DNA of 64,000 nt. Source: a virus. The translations under genes were made by a program, and so were the position numbers. Location of the stretch: IMG/VR virus record IMGVR_UViG_3300006916_000042, positions 1 through 64,000 of that record; one strand, written 5' to 3'. The notes under the pieces are model-generated. The model worked only from the letters and a program-made list of their open reading frames with translations. It had not been told where the DNA came from and did no database searches. This document shows positions 24,781 to 32,474 of the stretch, piece by piece; within the stretch, counting starts at the first letter, position 1, and each line of letters opens with the position of its first letter.

Positions 24781-25029
24781 ATGCCCGTCAGTTACTGGGA
24801 CATCAAAGAAAATATCATAAAACGTATACATGATAGAATTCGTCGGTTGACTTATGTTCCAAATCCAGATATTATGGGTCGTGCAACCTATCTCAAGAAG
24901 ATAGCTCTTGAAAACTTCAATCTTCAATCTGATGTCAAAAATCTTATTGAAGCTGAAAACGTGTATTATGAAAAGGTGAAAGATTATGGACAAGAAGTGG
25001 TTGAAGAAATCCCTCAAAATCATTCCTGA
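24781..25029 (+). CDS. Uncharacterised basic helical protein
   Basis: 82 residues with a basic N-terminal half (IIKRIHDRIRRLTY) and an acidic C-terminal half. No clear ribosome site. The 3' end overlaps the next gene by 44 bases. Function unknown. Confidence 0.5.
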   Translation: MPVSYWDIKENIIKRIHDRIRRLTYVPNPDIMGRATYLKKIALENFNLQSDVKNLIEAENVYYEKVKDYGQEVVEEIPQNHS

Positions 25030-25243
25030 ATTGAACTTGCCGGTGGAATTCACTGGTGAGGACCTACGGTTTTTGATCAAAGCCCTTGTTGGTGATGCAG
25101 ATCACCCAAACAACTGGGGTACGATGATCAGCCTAGCCAAGAATGATGGTCTGATCCAACCTCTGAACGAGTGGGTTCCAATGAAATCCTACCGGTCACA
25201 TAACCGGAAAACCCCAAAATATATCCGTCTTGTTGAGAGATGA
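24986..25243 (+). CDS. Small conserved phage protein, possible DNA-binding
   Basis: 85 residues. GDADHPNNWGTMISLAKNDGLIQPLNEW followed by a basic SYRSHNRKTPKYIRL tail resembles a winged-helix-like pattern common in small phage proteins (HPNxWGxxxxxAxxxGLI...). This suggests nucleic-acid binding in replication or regulation, as inference. ATGA overlap with the next gene. Confidence 0.6.
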   Translation: MDKKWLKKSLKIIPELNLPVEFTGEDLRFLIKALVGDADHPNNWGTMISLAKNDGLIQPLNEWVPMKSYRSHNRKTPKYIRLVER

Positions 25244-25830
25244 TTGATCCACCATGCAGACTCATTGTGGTTGTTGGGATGCCGTCCGGTGGTACTAGCT
25301 GTGTTGCCGGGACTCTCACACACAATGGGTTCTATAACAGGGATACGGGTCCACGGGGGTCCTATCAGTCACCACTGCCATTATCATACTGTCAGGGTCT
25401 TTGGGGTCTCCCATCAAAAGCTCTGGATGAGGATGATATGGTAGTGGTTGGCCAATGGGCATTGGATCACAAACTAGAGGCTCTTGAACGTGGGTTTGAT
25501 AAAGCCGTCCAAAAAATGCCGGGTCCACCAATATGGATGCCTGAGATGTTTGGTCCGAATCCTCTTGGCATTAAGATTGAACCCCTGCTGGTATTCAGGG
25601 AGCCACGAGAGAATGCCGAATCCATAAAGAATGCTCCACATTTCCATTATGTGAGGGATGCTGAAAAACATGCAGCCCGTGGTCAGATCGAAATTCTGAA
25701 ATTGCACGAAAAATACAACTGGCCTATTTGGAAATTCGGTAAGGATTCTGATATCATAGAATTGGAACGGTTGTTGAATGTACCCTTACCAAACAAGATT
25801 TTTAATCCAGACAGAATAAAAACTGGTTGA
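25240..25830 (+). CDS. Sulfotransferase-like P-loop protein
   Basis: 196 residues. VVVGMPSGGTSCVAGTL near the N-terminus matches the 5'-phosphosulfate-binding loop of sulfotransferases, and LLVFREPRENAESI resembles the 3'-phosphate site. The length is short for the family. It could add sulfate to a glycan, linking it to the glycan locus, but this is inference. Confidence 0.6.
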   Translation: MIDPPCRLIVVVGMPSGGTSCVAGTLTHNGFYNRDTGPRGSYQSPLPLSYCQGLWGLPSKALDEDDMVVVGQWALDHKLEALERGFDKAVQKMPGPPIWMPEMFGPNPLGIKIEPLLVFREPRENAESIKNAPHFHYVRDAEKHAARGQIEILKLHEKYNWPIWKFGKDSDIIELERLLNVPLPNKIFNPDRIKTG

Positions 25831-25854
25831 CACAGATTCTCTCTATGCTATTAT
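25827..25854 (+). promoter_or_regulatory. sigma70-type promoter
   Basis: TTGACA at 25827-25832, 16-base spacer, TATTAT at 25849-25854, followed by a GTAGACATAGAGAG leader shared with other promoters in this region. Confidence 0.8.
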
Positions 25855-25879
25855 GTAGACATAGAGAGAAAGGAAAGTC

Positions 25880-26785
25880 ATGCAAAACGACAAGAAATTC
25901 AAGAAAGCATTGTCAATCTTCTGTAATGAACAGATTGACAATATGCTGCAATTCATGAATGACAAGATGGGTGCTGGTGGTTTTCTGCCGGTCTATCGTA
26001 GTGATGATGGTGAGAAGATCACCTACCACCTTGTTGAGTCCTATCCCAAGGGATATAGCCGGTCACCTTCACGTGCCGGTGTCCACTTTTCCAAAACCAA
26101 GGGAAAGCATCTCTGGATTCGGATGAACCTGAACCAGTTCTTGAGGAACATGAAGAAAGAGTTTGATACCGGTGAGTATGTGGAAACCTTTTTCACGGAA
26201 TATGAGCACATCAGAACTGATCCGGTAATCGGTCACTTCAATGGTCACTGGACCAAGGACCTGATGGGAACCCTAGCACATGAGGTTGCCCACATGGTTG
26301 AGCACGGGATCGTGCCATGGGGTGAGTGGTACAAAAAGGGTGTTTCCGAAAACTCATTCACTGAGAATTTCAACTGGGTCCCCGAAGAGCATATCAAAAA
26401 CCATAATCCGAAGGTTGGTAAGAAAACCATTAAGGGTCATGGAATTGCCTTCCAGACGATCTATGCAATTCTCCGTGAAGAGTTCGTCAACGGACACGAA
26501 TCATTCCAGATGCCTGCCCTTGAAGAGGTGAAGGTCCGGAAGTCAAAGTGGACAGTCAACAGACGTGGTGCTCTTGCCCGGTATTACCTGAATATGAAAG
26601 ATGGTTCAGTGATCCATGCCGGTCATATCCGGACACACAGGACCGGTTACAGTGTATACTCACGGGATGGTGAATTCATTGAAAATCAGGATACCATCAG
26701 TGGTGCACGGTTGATCCTTGAAGAGGATATCCGGTACAAGCTCTCCATCCGGAAAGAGCAGACTTACGAAACTAAGATTTTCTAA
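25880..26785 (+). CDS. SprT-like zinc metalloprotease
   Basis: 301 residues. HEVAH at 134-138 is followed about 50 residues later by KGHGIAFQTIYAIL, giving the HExxH...H zinc site of SprT/Spartan-type proteases. The C-terminal 80 residues may bind the substrate. Bacterial SprT function is poorly known; eukaryotic Spartan cuts DNA-protein crosslinks. Own promoter upstream, terminator-promoter element downstream. Confidence 0.75.
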   Translation: MQNDKKFKKALSIFCNEQIDNMLQFMNDKMGAGGFLPVYRSDDGEKITYHLVESYPKGYSRSPSRAGVHFSKTKGKHLWIRMNLNQFLRNMKKEFDTGEYVETFFTEYEHIRTDPVIGHFNGHWTKDLMGTLAHEVAHMVEHGIVPWGEWYKKGVSENSFTENFNWVPEEHIKNHNPKVGKKTIKGHGIAFQTIYAILREEFVNGHESFQMPALEEVKVRKSKWTVNRRGALARYYLNMKDGSVIHAGHIRTHRTGYSVYSRDGEFIENQDTISGARLILEEDIRYKLSIRKEQTYETKIF

Positions 26786-26790
26786 AATTA

Positions 26791-26823
26791 GGGGTTGACT
26801 TCGGTCAGCCCTTTTTGCATTAT
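26791..26823 (+). promoter_or_regulatory. Combined terminator hairpin and promoter
   Basis: GGGTTGAC-TTCG-GTCAGCCC (26792-26811) followed by TTTTT makes an intrinsic terminator with a TTCG tetraloop for the SprT-like gene. The -35 element TTGACT (26795-26800) is its left arm; with a 17-base spacer the -10 CATTAT is at 26818-26823. One element ends one unit and starts the next. Confidence 0.75.
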
Positions 26824-26857
26824 GTGGATATAGAGAAAAGCAGAAAAGGAACGAGAA

Positions 26858-27094
26858 ATGAATGACTATGGTGTAAAGACTTTCATGAATAAACTTTGGA
26901 GTAAAGCTGCTGGTAAAAAGATTACCGGACAGACTATTGGGGGTGAGTGGTTTACCGGTACAGTTACAAATGTCCGGACCATGTACGGTATTGATCTTCA
27001 GATTCAGGTTGAGAAGGATGATGGTGATATTGAACTGGTCTCTGGTCTGGATGCTGCCAAGGGTGAACGGTTCCTGACAATTGAGGGGTTGTAA
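26858..27094 (+). CDS. Uncharacterised small protein
   Basis: 78 residues. Basic N-terminal helix, then KKITGQTIGGEWFTGTVTNVR and IQVEKDDGDIELVSG, suggesting a small beta-barrel (SH3/KOW-like). One-gene unit between two promoters. Confidence 0.55.
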   Translation: MNDYGVKTFMNKLWSKAAGKKITGQTIGGEWFTGTVTNVRTMYGIDLQIQVEKDDGDIELVSGLDAAKGERFLTIEGL

Positions 27095-27103
27095 AAATAC
27101 CTG

Positions 27104-27131
27104 TTGACTCTCACCCATGATCTGCTATTAT
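27104..27131 (+). promoter_or_regulatory. sigma70-type promoter
   Basis: TTGACT at 27104-27109, 16-base spacer, TATTAT at 27126-27131. The spacer CTCACCCATGATCTGC is identical in the promoter at 27680. Confidence 0.75.
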
Positions 27132-27157
27132 GTAGATATAGAGAGAAGGAAAAAAAC

Positions 27158-27379
27158 ATGAACATCACAACACTGATCAACATTGCCGTAGCAACCCACA
27201 CAACCCGGTTTGCTGCACAGAAGGGTATTTTCATTGATAATATGGAACAGCTTGTTACCATGTTGACGGATGCCGGTCACAAGCTCCAGCAGAATTACGG
27301 TGACAGGGTTCTTGTGGACCACTCAGCATGGGTGACGAAACATGGGGTCATCTACCCGGTTTCCGGATGTAACCTCTAA
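27158..27379 (+). CDS. Uncharacterised small protein
   Basis: 73 residues from ATG 27158, preceded by GAGAAGGA. N-terminal helix, then GHKLQQNYGDRVLVDHSAWVTKHG. No family recognised. Confidence 0.55.
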   Translation: MNITTLINIAVATHTTRFAAQKGIFIDNMEQLVTMLTDAGHKLQQNYGDRVLVDHSAWVTKHGVIYPVSGCNL

Positions 27380-27396
27380 GAGAGAAAGGATTTTTG

Positions 27397-27669
27397 ATGC
27401 CACGTAAGACTTATGAAGTTGAGAAGCTGGTTAGTTATGTCAATGGGTTCTGTGCTGCCAAAGGTGGATCACAGGATGCTCGTCAAGCCCTGATGGGGAT
27501 GTTGGAAGATGTTCTTCGGTCCACTGGTAATTATGGTGGGTTCCGGTATCTGGTTCAGGAAGAACTGAGTGAGATTGACCTACCGGGTATTCACTGGGAT
27601 GGTAACAATCCAGATTTCGTGAACACAGATGGGACACGGGTCCGGTATCTGGGTTTTGCCCAAAATTGA
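27397..27669 (+). CDS. Conserved phage hypothetical protein
   Basis: 90 residues from ATG 27397 after AGAAAGGA. The pattern ARQALMGMLEDVLRSTGNYGGFRYL...GIHWDG...TRVRYLGF is one I associate with a widespread small phage protein of unknown function. Co-transcribed with the preceding gene. Confidence 0.65.
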   Translation: MPRKTYEVEKLVSYVNGFCAAKGGSQDARQALMGMLEDVLRSTGNYGGFRYLVQEELSEIDLPGIHWDGNNPDFVNTDGTRVRYLGFAQN

Positions 27670-27679
27670 AAATAAGGAG

Positions 27680-27707
27680 TTGACTCTCACCCATGATCTG
27701 CTATTAT
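27680..27707 (+). promoter_or_regulatory. sigma70-type promoter
   Basis: TTGACT at 27680-27685, 16-base spacer identical to that of the 27104 promoter, TATTAT at 27702-27707. Confidence 0.75.
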
Positions 27708-27732
27708 GTAGACATAGAGAGAGAGGAAAGAC

Positions 27733-27942
27733 ATGAAGTTCGAAGTTGGAGAAAAAATTCGGGTGACCGTGTATGAGAATGGTTACTACAAAAGGTCTGG
27801 TTATGGTATTGTAACCAAGATCAACGAAGAGACTCGTAGGGTTTCTGTTGACTCCAAGGAATTTGGGGGACGTATCCGGTCGTTCTATGAGTGGTCACTC
27901 AGTTTGAACAAGGTTACAAGAAAGCCTCTGCCACACTATTAA
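27733..27942 (+). CDS. Small KOW/SH3-like protein
   Basis: 69 residues. KFEVGEKIRVTVYENGYYKRSGYGIVTKINEETRRVSVDSK has the rhythm of a small beta-barrel such as KOW or Tudor-like folds. Ribosome site GAGGAAAG. Function unknown. Confidence 0.55.
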   Translation: MKFEVGEKIRVTVYENGYYKRSGYGIVTKINEETRRVSVDSKEFGGRIRSFYEWSLSLNKVTRKPLPHY

Positions 27943-27968
27943 ATCAACCCTTTGAGAAAGGAATTGCT

Positions 27969-28352
27969 ATGAAAGAGTTTGAAAACATTTTTGAAGCTGC
28001 TGATACAGCCGGTCGGGAAGCCGTGAGCAAACTGGATGTCCGTCCGATGGTGGTTGGTCATGCTGGGGTCTTCGACTCCAAGATCGATCAGACCAAGCCG
28101 GTCTACTATGTTGCTGATGGGGTGTGTGGGTTTGCATGGGTGAACATCAAGCCCGGTAACTCCAAGTTTGCCAACTGGTTGAAGAAGAAGGGTCTTGCCC
28201 GTTCAGACAGTTACTACGGTGGTGTCACGATCTGGGTGAGTGAGTTCAATCAGTCCATGCAGAAGAAGGAAGCTTATGCATATGCCTTTGCCAAGGTTGT
28301 TGACGAAGCCGGGGTTGTGAAGCAAGCATATGCATCCAGCCGGATGGACTAA
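27969..28352 (+). CDS. Uncharacterised protein
   Basis: 127 residues from ATG 27969 after GAGAAAGGA. VGHAGVFDSKIDQTKPVYYVADGVCGFAWVNIKPGNSKFANWLKKKG is a compact conserved-looking domain; I cannot assign it. A GC-rich hairpin follows the stop. Confidence 0.6.
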   Translation: MKEFENIFEAADTAGREAVSKLDVRPMVVGHAGVFDSKIDQTKPVYYVADGVCGFAWVNIKPGNSKFANWLKKKGLARSDSYYGGVTIWVSEFNQSMQKKEAYAYAFAKVVDEAGVVKQAYASSRMD

Positions 28353-28357
28353 CAAGT

Positions 28358-28379
28358 GTGGGGACTCCGGTCCCCATGG
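28358..28379 (+). repeat. GC-rich hairpin, copy 1
   Basis: GGGGAC-TCCG-GTCCCC (28360-28375) within TGGGGACTCCGG then TCCCCATGGC; the same 22 bases recur at 59749-59770. No T-run follows here, so it may shape the mRNA end or the next ribosome site rather than terminate. Confidence 0.7.
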
Positions 28380-28399
28380 CCATAGAAAGGAATTTGAAT

Positions 28400-28591
28400 A
28401 TGAGCAAAGTTGATCAAATAGCCCAAGACATTTATGTTGCTGCCATTTCACTGGGAACTGGACTTGCAGACGTTTCTGATGATGAGCTTCAAGAGCTTTT
28501 GAATGCTTGTGCTGAAATGTGCTACAAGTCTGCTGAAGCTTTCGTGAAATATCAAGATAAGAGAAGGTATAGTGATGCAGAAGATTCTTGA
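28400..28591 (+). CDS. Small acidic helical protein
   Basis: 63 residues from ATG 28400 (GAAAGGAATTTGAAT upstream). Helical, acidic: SKVDQIAQDIYVAAISL and SDDELQELLNACAEMCYKSAEAF. Overlaps the next small gene by 17 bases. Function unknown. Confidence 0.55.
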   Translation: MSKVDQIAQDIYVAAISLGTGLADVSDDELQELLNACAEMCYKSAEAFVKYQDKRRYSDAEDS

Positions 28592-28718
28592 AATTGCCGT
28601 GAAGGAACGTCTCAAAACCCTGATCACTGAACAGTCTATGGGTGAGTGGGATGATAAAACCATTGAAAAGGATGTGGAGTTCTTTTTTGAAGGTCTGAAA
28701 GATTTCTTTCCAACATGA
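28575..28718 (+). CDS. Very small acidic protein
   Basis: 47 residues from ATG 28575 (GAAGGTATAGTG upstream), starting MQKILEIAVKERLK. Helical and acidic; overlaps the preceding gene, so probably coupled. Function unknown. Confidence 0.5.
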   Translation: MQKILEIAVKERLKTLITEQSMGEWDDKTIEKDVEFFFEGLKDFFPT

Positions 28719-28723
28719 AATAA

Positions 28724-28756
28724 GGGGTTGACTTCGGTCAGCCCTTCTGGCATTAT
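28724..28756 (+). promoter_or_regulatory. Combined terminator hairpin and promoter
   Basis: GGGTTGAC-TTCG-GTCAGCCC (28725-28744) with TTGACT (28728-28733) in the left arm, 17-base spacer and CATTAT at 28751-28756. Same design as the 26791 element but the T-run is weaker (TTCTGG). Confidence 0.75.
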
Positions 28757-28793
28757 AAGGACATAAAGAGAAAACAGAGAAAGGAAACGAGTT

Positions 28794-29294
28794 ATGGGAA
28801 TGTATATGTACAAAGTGACTGGTAAGAAAGTCCTGCTCTCCGATGGTCGTTATGCCCATGTTGCCAAAGCTGCTTACAAACCATTCTTCTACAGCTACAG
28901 TGATGATTCTGAAAAGAAGAACACGAAAATGTACTACAAGACCGGGTGCTACTATGCCGATAAACGTGCCAAGGAAGGTCACATGACCGGTTTGGTCACA
29001 GTTGGTACGGATGCCGGTGATGCAGTGTTTGAGTGGTCTGAGGGGTCCTTCCACGAAGGTATGCTCAACAATGAAGACCGGATGGTCAAGGGTGTGACAG
29101 TTGCCGGGAAAAAGAGGGAATTTACTTGGTTCGACGTTAAGGTCGAGCACGAAGGTAAAACTTTCTACGAACAGATGCTGGGTCGGAATGCTGATGAAGC
29201 CTGCTCTGAAGTCAAGAAGTACCTCTCACGTGAGTTGATGGATGGTGTTGATTGGACCGGGGTTGAGTTCACTGCCCAGCCGATGGGAGCCTGA
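28794..29294 (+). CDS. Uncharacterised protein
   Basis: 166 residues. Tyr-rich N-terminal half (MGMYMYKVTGKKVLLSDGR) and a C-terminal half with FTWFDVKVEHEGKTFYEQM. No family recognised. Ends in an overlap with the next small gene. Confidence 0.6.
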   Translation: MGMYMYKVTGKKVLLSDGRYAHVAKAAYKPFFYSYSDDSEKKNTKMYYKTGCYYADKRAKEGHMTGLVTVGTDAGDAVFEWSEGSFHEGMLNNEDRMVKGVTVAGKKREFTWFDVKVEHEGKTFYEQMLGRNADEACSEVKKYLSRELMDGVDWTGVEFTAQPMGA

Positions 29295-29449
29295 TGAAAA
29301 ACACAGCCAAGGAATTGTTAAGGTATGCCATCTGGGTGATCAGAAATCCAGATGGACACACCAAAGACGAAGTAACCGATGCTGCATGTTCATATCTGGA
29401 TGATATGTATGAGACATACGGTATCCTGAATTATCCGGGAGATGACTGA
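29294..29449 (+). CDS. Very small protein
   Basis: 51 residues, ATG 29294 overlapping the previous stop (TGATG) and its own stop overlapping the next ATG. Starts MKNTAKELLRYAIWVIRN. Tight coupling on both sides supports a real gene. Function unknown. Confidence 0.55.
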   Translation: MKNTAKELLRYAIWVIRNPDGHTKDEVTDAACSYLDDMYETYGILNYPGDD

Positions 29450-29640
29450 TGAGGATCAAGTATGGGATTGAAACCAATGTGGGTAATCACCATCTGATGT
29501 TGACTAACAGAGGTTGGAGTCGAAAAACCGATGGGTTGTTTTTGACAAGGTTCAAATGGATTGCCGAAAACATCCACAAGAACATGTCCAAAAAGGTTTC
29601 ATGTGAATTGAAGATCATGGAGATTATTGAAAATGAATGA
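29449..29640 (+). CDS. Small basic protein
   Basis: 63 residues starting MRIKYGIETNVGNHHLML, basic throughout; no recognised motif. Coupled to its neighbours by short overlaps. Confidence 0.55.
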   Translation: MRIKYGIETNVGNHHLMLTNRGWSRKTDGLFLTRFKWIAENIHKNMSKKVSCELKIMEIIENE

Positions 29641-29938
29641 AGCTAAATTCGACACCTATCATATGCTGGAACTGAGAGAGAAATTTGCCGGGAAGGTCTG
29701 GTGCTTTGTTCCGGTAATCAGTTCAAAATATGCAATATGTCATCTTGGAATTGCCATTGCAAATGAGCCGGGATATTCCCCGGTTCCGATAAGTTGGTGT
29801 AACTCAGAGGATTATGTAGAGGTCTCTGAGATTGCTGATGACCTGAACAAGGTCCAGCTTCGTTTGGGTGAGGATGAAGCCATGAGGATTGAAGTTTCAA
29901 CCCATGTAGCTCAACGGGAAAAGAATGAAGCTGCTTAA
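29633..29938 (+). CDS. Uncharacterised protein
   Basis: 101 residues from ATG 29633 (TTG 29627 possible). LREKFAGKVWCFVPVISSKYAICHLGIAIANEPGYSPVP is mixed alpha/beta. Function unknown; overlaps the next gene by 14 bases. Confidence 0.55.
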   Translation: MNEAKFDTYHMLELREKFAGKVWCFVPVISSKYAICHLGIAIANEPGYSPVPISWCNSEDYVEVSEIADDLNKVQLRLGEDEAMRIEVSTHVAQREKNEAA

Positions 29939-30110
29939 GACAGATTGGATGTATTATCCAGCAAAGAGTTTCAGGGGTGGAAAATACAAAATCCACCTCT
30001 TGGAAAAGCAACCGGGTGTTTGGAAGCAACGGTTTGAATATGGCTCCGGTCATGTGACAGAGTGGTGTGCTTCCGGTAAGCCCAATGAAAATAGAATGGA
30101 GTTCATATAA
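29925..30110 (+). CDS. Small basic protein
   Basis: 61 residues, beta-rich look (GGKYKIHLLEKQPGVWKQRFEYGSGHVTEW). Overlaps both neighbours. Function unknown. Confidence 0.5.
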   Translation: MKLLKTDWMYYPAKSFRGGKYKIHLLEKQPGVWKQRFEYGSGHVTEWCASGKPNENRMEFI

Positions 30111-30706
30111 TGGTTAAATCACGATTTCTGAAAAGCTTTGCCATTGGTCTGGGTTTGTTGATGACCACTTTTGCCAGTGTCGGTGCAGAAGGTGTGCCAA
30201 CATTTCACAACGAGAGCCATGGTGCTTTTGATGTTGTTGGTTACTGGGGTACTACAACCAAACAGCCAACATGCCAGATCAATACACACTATGCTGATAA
30301 GAGCTATGTGAGTTTCGTCAAGAACGTTATTGATGCTGAGTTCTGGATTGAAATCAATAACAAGGAATGGGATTTCACTGGTGGTGGTATTGGGTTTGAG
30401 TTTACAACCGATGTTGAATTCTACAACTATGACAAGACGTTGGTTCACACAATCCAGAGTGCTCCGTCTATCATAGCCACAAAAGATACTGTGCAACTCC
30501 GGAAGATGAATGATTGGAACGAAAAAGCACAGGACACTTTCGTAAACTTGTTCCAGTCATCATTTTACCTGAATTTCCGGGATGGTGAGAATGTCTTTAT
30601 GAAGGGTATGAACTTGAAAGGTTCTCGAAAAGCTGCATCCAGCTTGTGGGATTGTTTGAAAAAATCAACAGATATTATTTTCCCATACCAGACTGGGAAT
30701 ATGTAA
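30110..30706 (+). CDS. Exported protein with signal peptide
   Basis: 198 residues. Residues 1-26 form a clear signal peptide (MVKSRFLKSFAIGLGLLMTT...SVGAEG, cleavage after VGA). The mature part (about 172 aa) has two cysteines that could pair and beta-rich segments. Periplasmic role likely; family not recognised. Confidence 0.65.
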   Translation: MVKSRFLKSFAIGLGLLMTTFASVGAEGVPTFHNESHGAFDVVGYWGTTTKQPTCQINTHYADKSYVSFVKNVIDAEFWIEINNKEWDFTGGGIGFEFTTDVEFYNYDKTLVHTIQSAPSIIATKDTVQLRKMNDWNEKAQDTFVNLFQSSFYLNFRDGENVFMKGMNLKGSRKAASSLWDCLKKSTDIIFPYQTGNM

Positions 30707-30711
30707 AGTCA

Positions 30712-30718
30712 CTAAATA
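30712..30718 (+). promoter_or_regulatory. Candidate late promoter CTAAATA
   Basis: CTAAATA in an intergenic gap, 8 bases before tRNA-Ser(TGA). CTAAATA is the reported late-promoter core of T4-like cyanophages (T4 itself: TATAAATA). Confidence 0.4.
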
Positions 30719-30725
30719 TAGACAT

Positions 30726-30815
30726 GGAAGATTAATCCGGACGGCTCCGGGCACTGCCTTGAAAACAGATGGCACCTTTGTAGGGTGTGGGGTTCGACAC
30801 CTCAGTCTTCCACCA
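30726..30815 (+). tRNA. tRNA-Ser (TGA)
   Basis: 90 bases, class II. Acceptor GGAAGAT/GTCTTCC, loop CTTGAAA with anticodon TGA, long variable arm around CACCTTTGTAGGGTG, encoded CCA. Anticodon stem has mismatches at both ends. Confidence 0.8.
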
Positions 30816-30821
30816 AGTTTT

Positions 30822-30908
30822 GGAGAGTAAACTACCAAGGTTGGTAGGCTGACCTGCTAAGTCAAGTGCACCGAAAGGTGTGGGCTTCGATTGCTCTGCT
30901 CTCCACCA
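30822..30908 (+). tRNA. tRNA-Ser (GCT)
   Basis: 87 bases, class II. Acceptor GGAGAGT/GCTCTCC, anticodon stem CTGAC/GTCAA, loop CTGCTAA, anticodon GCT, variable arm CACC-GAAA-GGTG, encoded CCA. Confidence 0.9.
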
Positions 30909-30927
30909 TTATCATGAGGATTAGATT

Positions 30928-31191
30928 ATGATAGCAAAACACTACACAGTTGAACACATGGTATGGGAACATTGGTGGGAAGAAACAGTGGTTACTGGAC
31001 TCTGCCATATTGAAGTTTTTTATCACGGTGGTGGAAGTTTGAAGCATATTGCTGAAGGTACTTTCACATTTTCTGATGATGGTAGAAATAAATTTCATAC
31101 AGTGTTTGGTGAGATATCATGTGATACATCAGGTGTGAGTGGTATTCATTTGCTTCGTGTTGGGAGTTTTGCTAATGACCAAGAAGCTTAA
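30928..31191 (+). CDS. Uncharacterised small protein
   Basis: 87 residues, rich in aromatic and His residues (VWEHWWEETVVTGLCHIEVFYHGGG). ATGAGGA upstream. Function unknown; overlaps the next gene. Confidence 0.5.
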   Translation: MIAKHYTVEHMVWEHWWEETVVTGLCHIEVFYHGGGSLKHIAEGTFTFSDDGRNKFHTVFGEISCDTSGVSGIHLLRVGSFANDQEA

Positions 31192-31420
31192 GACATTTGG
31201 GTGGGGTGATGGTCGGAAAGAGTGGATAGTTGCAGCCACTACAAAGAAGAGTGCTGCCGAATCCTTCGGGATAACGATGCATGAGTTTCGGAACTATGCC
31301 AGTGAAACTGGTAATGATGCTGAAATTGAGTTAGCCACGTCTGAGCCGGGTAAGGTTTTCAGATCACCAATTTGCCTATTCAAAGGTAAAGAATACAACT
31401 CACGATTCGATAAAGAATAA
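31175..31420 (+). CDS. Uncharacterised small basic protein
   Basis: 81 residues from ATG 31175 after GGGAG. FGWGDGRKEWIVAATTKKSAAESFGITMHEFRNYASETGN recalls a short phage domain in which a residue patch (ATTKKSAAESFG) precedes a helix; no function assigned. Confidence 0.55.
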   Translation: MTKKLKTFGWGDGRKEWIVAATTKKSAAESFGITMHEFRNYASETGNDAEIELATSEPGKVFRSPICLFKGKEYNSRFDKE

Positions 31421-31432
31421 GGTCAAGGAAAA

Positions 31433-32305
31433 ATGCTCCCTTTCAAAAAATGGAATTCTCTACAAGAGGCCCGTGCCTCTGATGATGTTCTATATCATGC
31501 TACCAGTGAGTATGTTGTAATCCAGATACTAAAATCGAATTCGTTCAAGCTAGTTCCAGACATTGCAGTTGGTGCAGATGCTGGGCTTGGTAATAGCTCC
31601 AAACGTAAAATCTGGTATCTAAGCACAACACGTCATAAGCTTGGGGGTTACCACAAAGATAATACATGGGGGGTCATGCTGAATCTTGATGGCAACAGAA
31701 TATCACATAACAACAAGATTGTGGCTGTTGATTATTGGGGGGCCAGTTTTGCAGCCGTGGACAGGTCAAAAATGGAAGCAGAAGATAGAGTGCTTTCAGC
31801 CAAACCAGAATTAAAACCGGCAACAAAATTCATCAGGTCTATACATGTCTTGCCTAAATCGAACTGGGTTTCTGATGATCATGAGAAGCAGAGACTCCGT
31901 GACATTATGATGTTAGCAAAGAAAAAAGGTATTCCTCTTTTTCATTATGACGACAGAGAAAATTGGTTGGTACAAAAAAATCCAATTAAGTTGGATATGA
32001 ACGATTTGAAAAAGCAAGATAAATCGATTAATACCTCTACTAGACTTGGAAGAAAAGATAAGGGTATTGGTGGCTTGATGGAATTGTTAGTTGCACCTAA
32101 GACCACTAAGAACTTTTCTGACTATGCTAAAAAATGGTTGGATAGAATGAAATATTATGCACATGATTACGAGACTCAGATGTCTGCCGATTTTCATAAT
32201 GCAAAAACGTCTGATGAACTGAAAAGACTCATTCAGGTAATGCACAAAAAGAAGCTGTATTCCCAAAAAGACCTACAAGATTATCTGAAAAAAAAGTGGA
32301 CGTAA
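31433..32305 (+). CDS. ADP-ribosyltransferase-like protein with head-targeting-like N-terminus
   Basis: 290 residues. The N-terminus MLPFKKWNSLQEA ends in L-Q-E-A, like the capsid-targeting peptides of T4 internal proteins that gp21 protease cuts after (L/I)xE. The following domain has VLYHATS (His near 22), IWYLSTTRHKLGGYH and AEDRVLSAKPEL, an arrangement of His, Ser/Thr and Glu that fits an ADP-ribosyltransferase (H-Y/S-E) fold. T4 Alt is a packaged ADP-ribosyltransferase. The C-terminal 90 residues are lysine-rich and helical. ART assignment is inferred, not proven. Confidence 0.5.
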   Translation: MLPFKKWNSLQEARASDDVLYHATSEYVVIQILKSNSFKLVPDIAVGADAGLGNSSKRKIWYLSTTRHKLGGYHKDNTWGVMLNLDGNRISHNNKIVAVDYWGASFAAVDRSKMEAEDRVLSAKPELKPATKFIRSIHVLPKSNWVSDDHEKQRLRDIMMLAKKKGIPLFHYDDRENWLVQKNPIKLDMNDLKKQDKSINTSTRLGRKDKGIGGLMELLVAPKTTKNFSDYAKKWLDRMKYYAHDYETQMSADFHNAKTSDELKRLIQVMHKKKLYSQKDLQDYLKKKWT

Positions 32306-32310
32306 AATAA

Positions 32311-32399
32311 GGAAGGTAAACCAGCCGGGGTGCTGGCACTGCTTGGAAAGCAGTTGGTACGGGTAACCGTATGTGGATCGGGACCACTGCCTTCCACCA
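32311..32399 (+). tRNA. tRNA-Ser (GGA)
   Basis: 89 bases, class II. Acceptor GGAAGGT/GCCTTCC, anticodon stem ACTGC/GCAGT, loop TTGGAAA, anticodon GGA, variable arm TACGG-GTAA-CCGTA, encoded CCA. With TGA and GCT this gives three Ser isoacceptors. Confidence 0.9.
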
Positions 32400-32409
32400 A
32401 AAATAATGC

Positions 32410-32437
32410 TTGACTCCATCCCCTAATCTGCTATTAT
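32410..32437 (+). promoter_or_regulatory. sigma70-type promoter
   Basis: TTGACT at 32410-32415, 16-base spacer, TATTAT at 32432-32437, then the common ATAGAGAG leader. Confidence 0.75.
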
Positions 32438-32474
32438 CTGTATATAGAGAGAAAACAGAGAAAGGAAATCAGTC

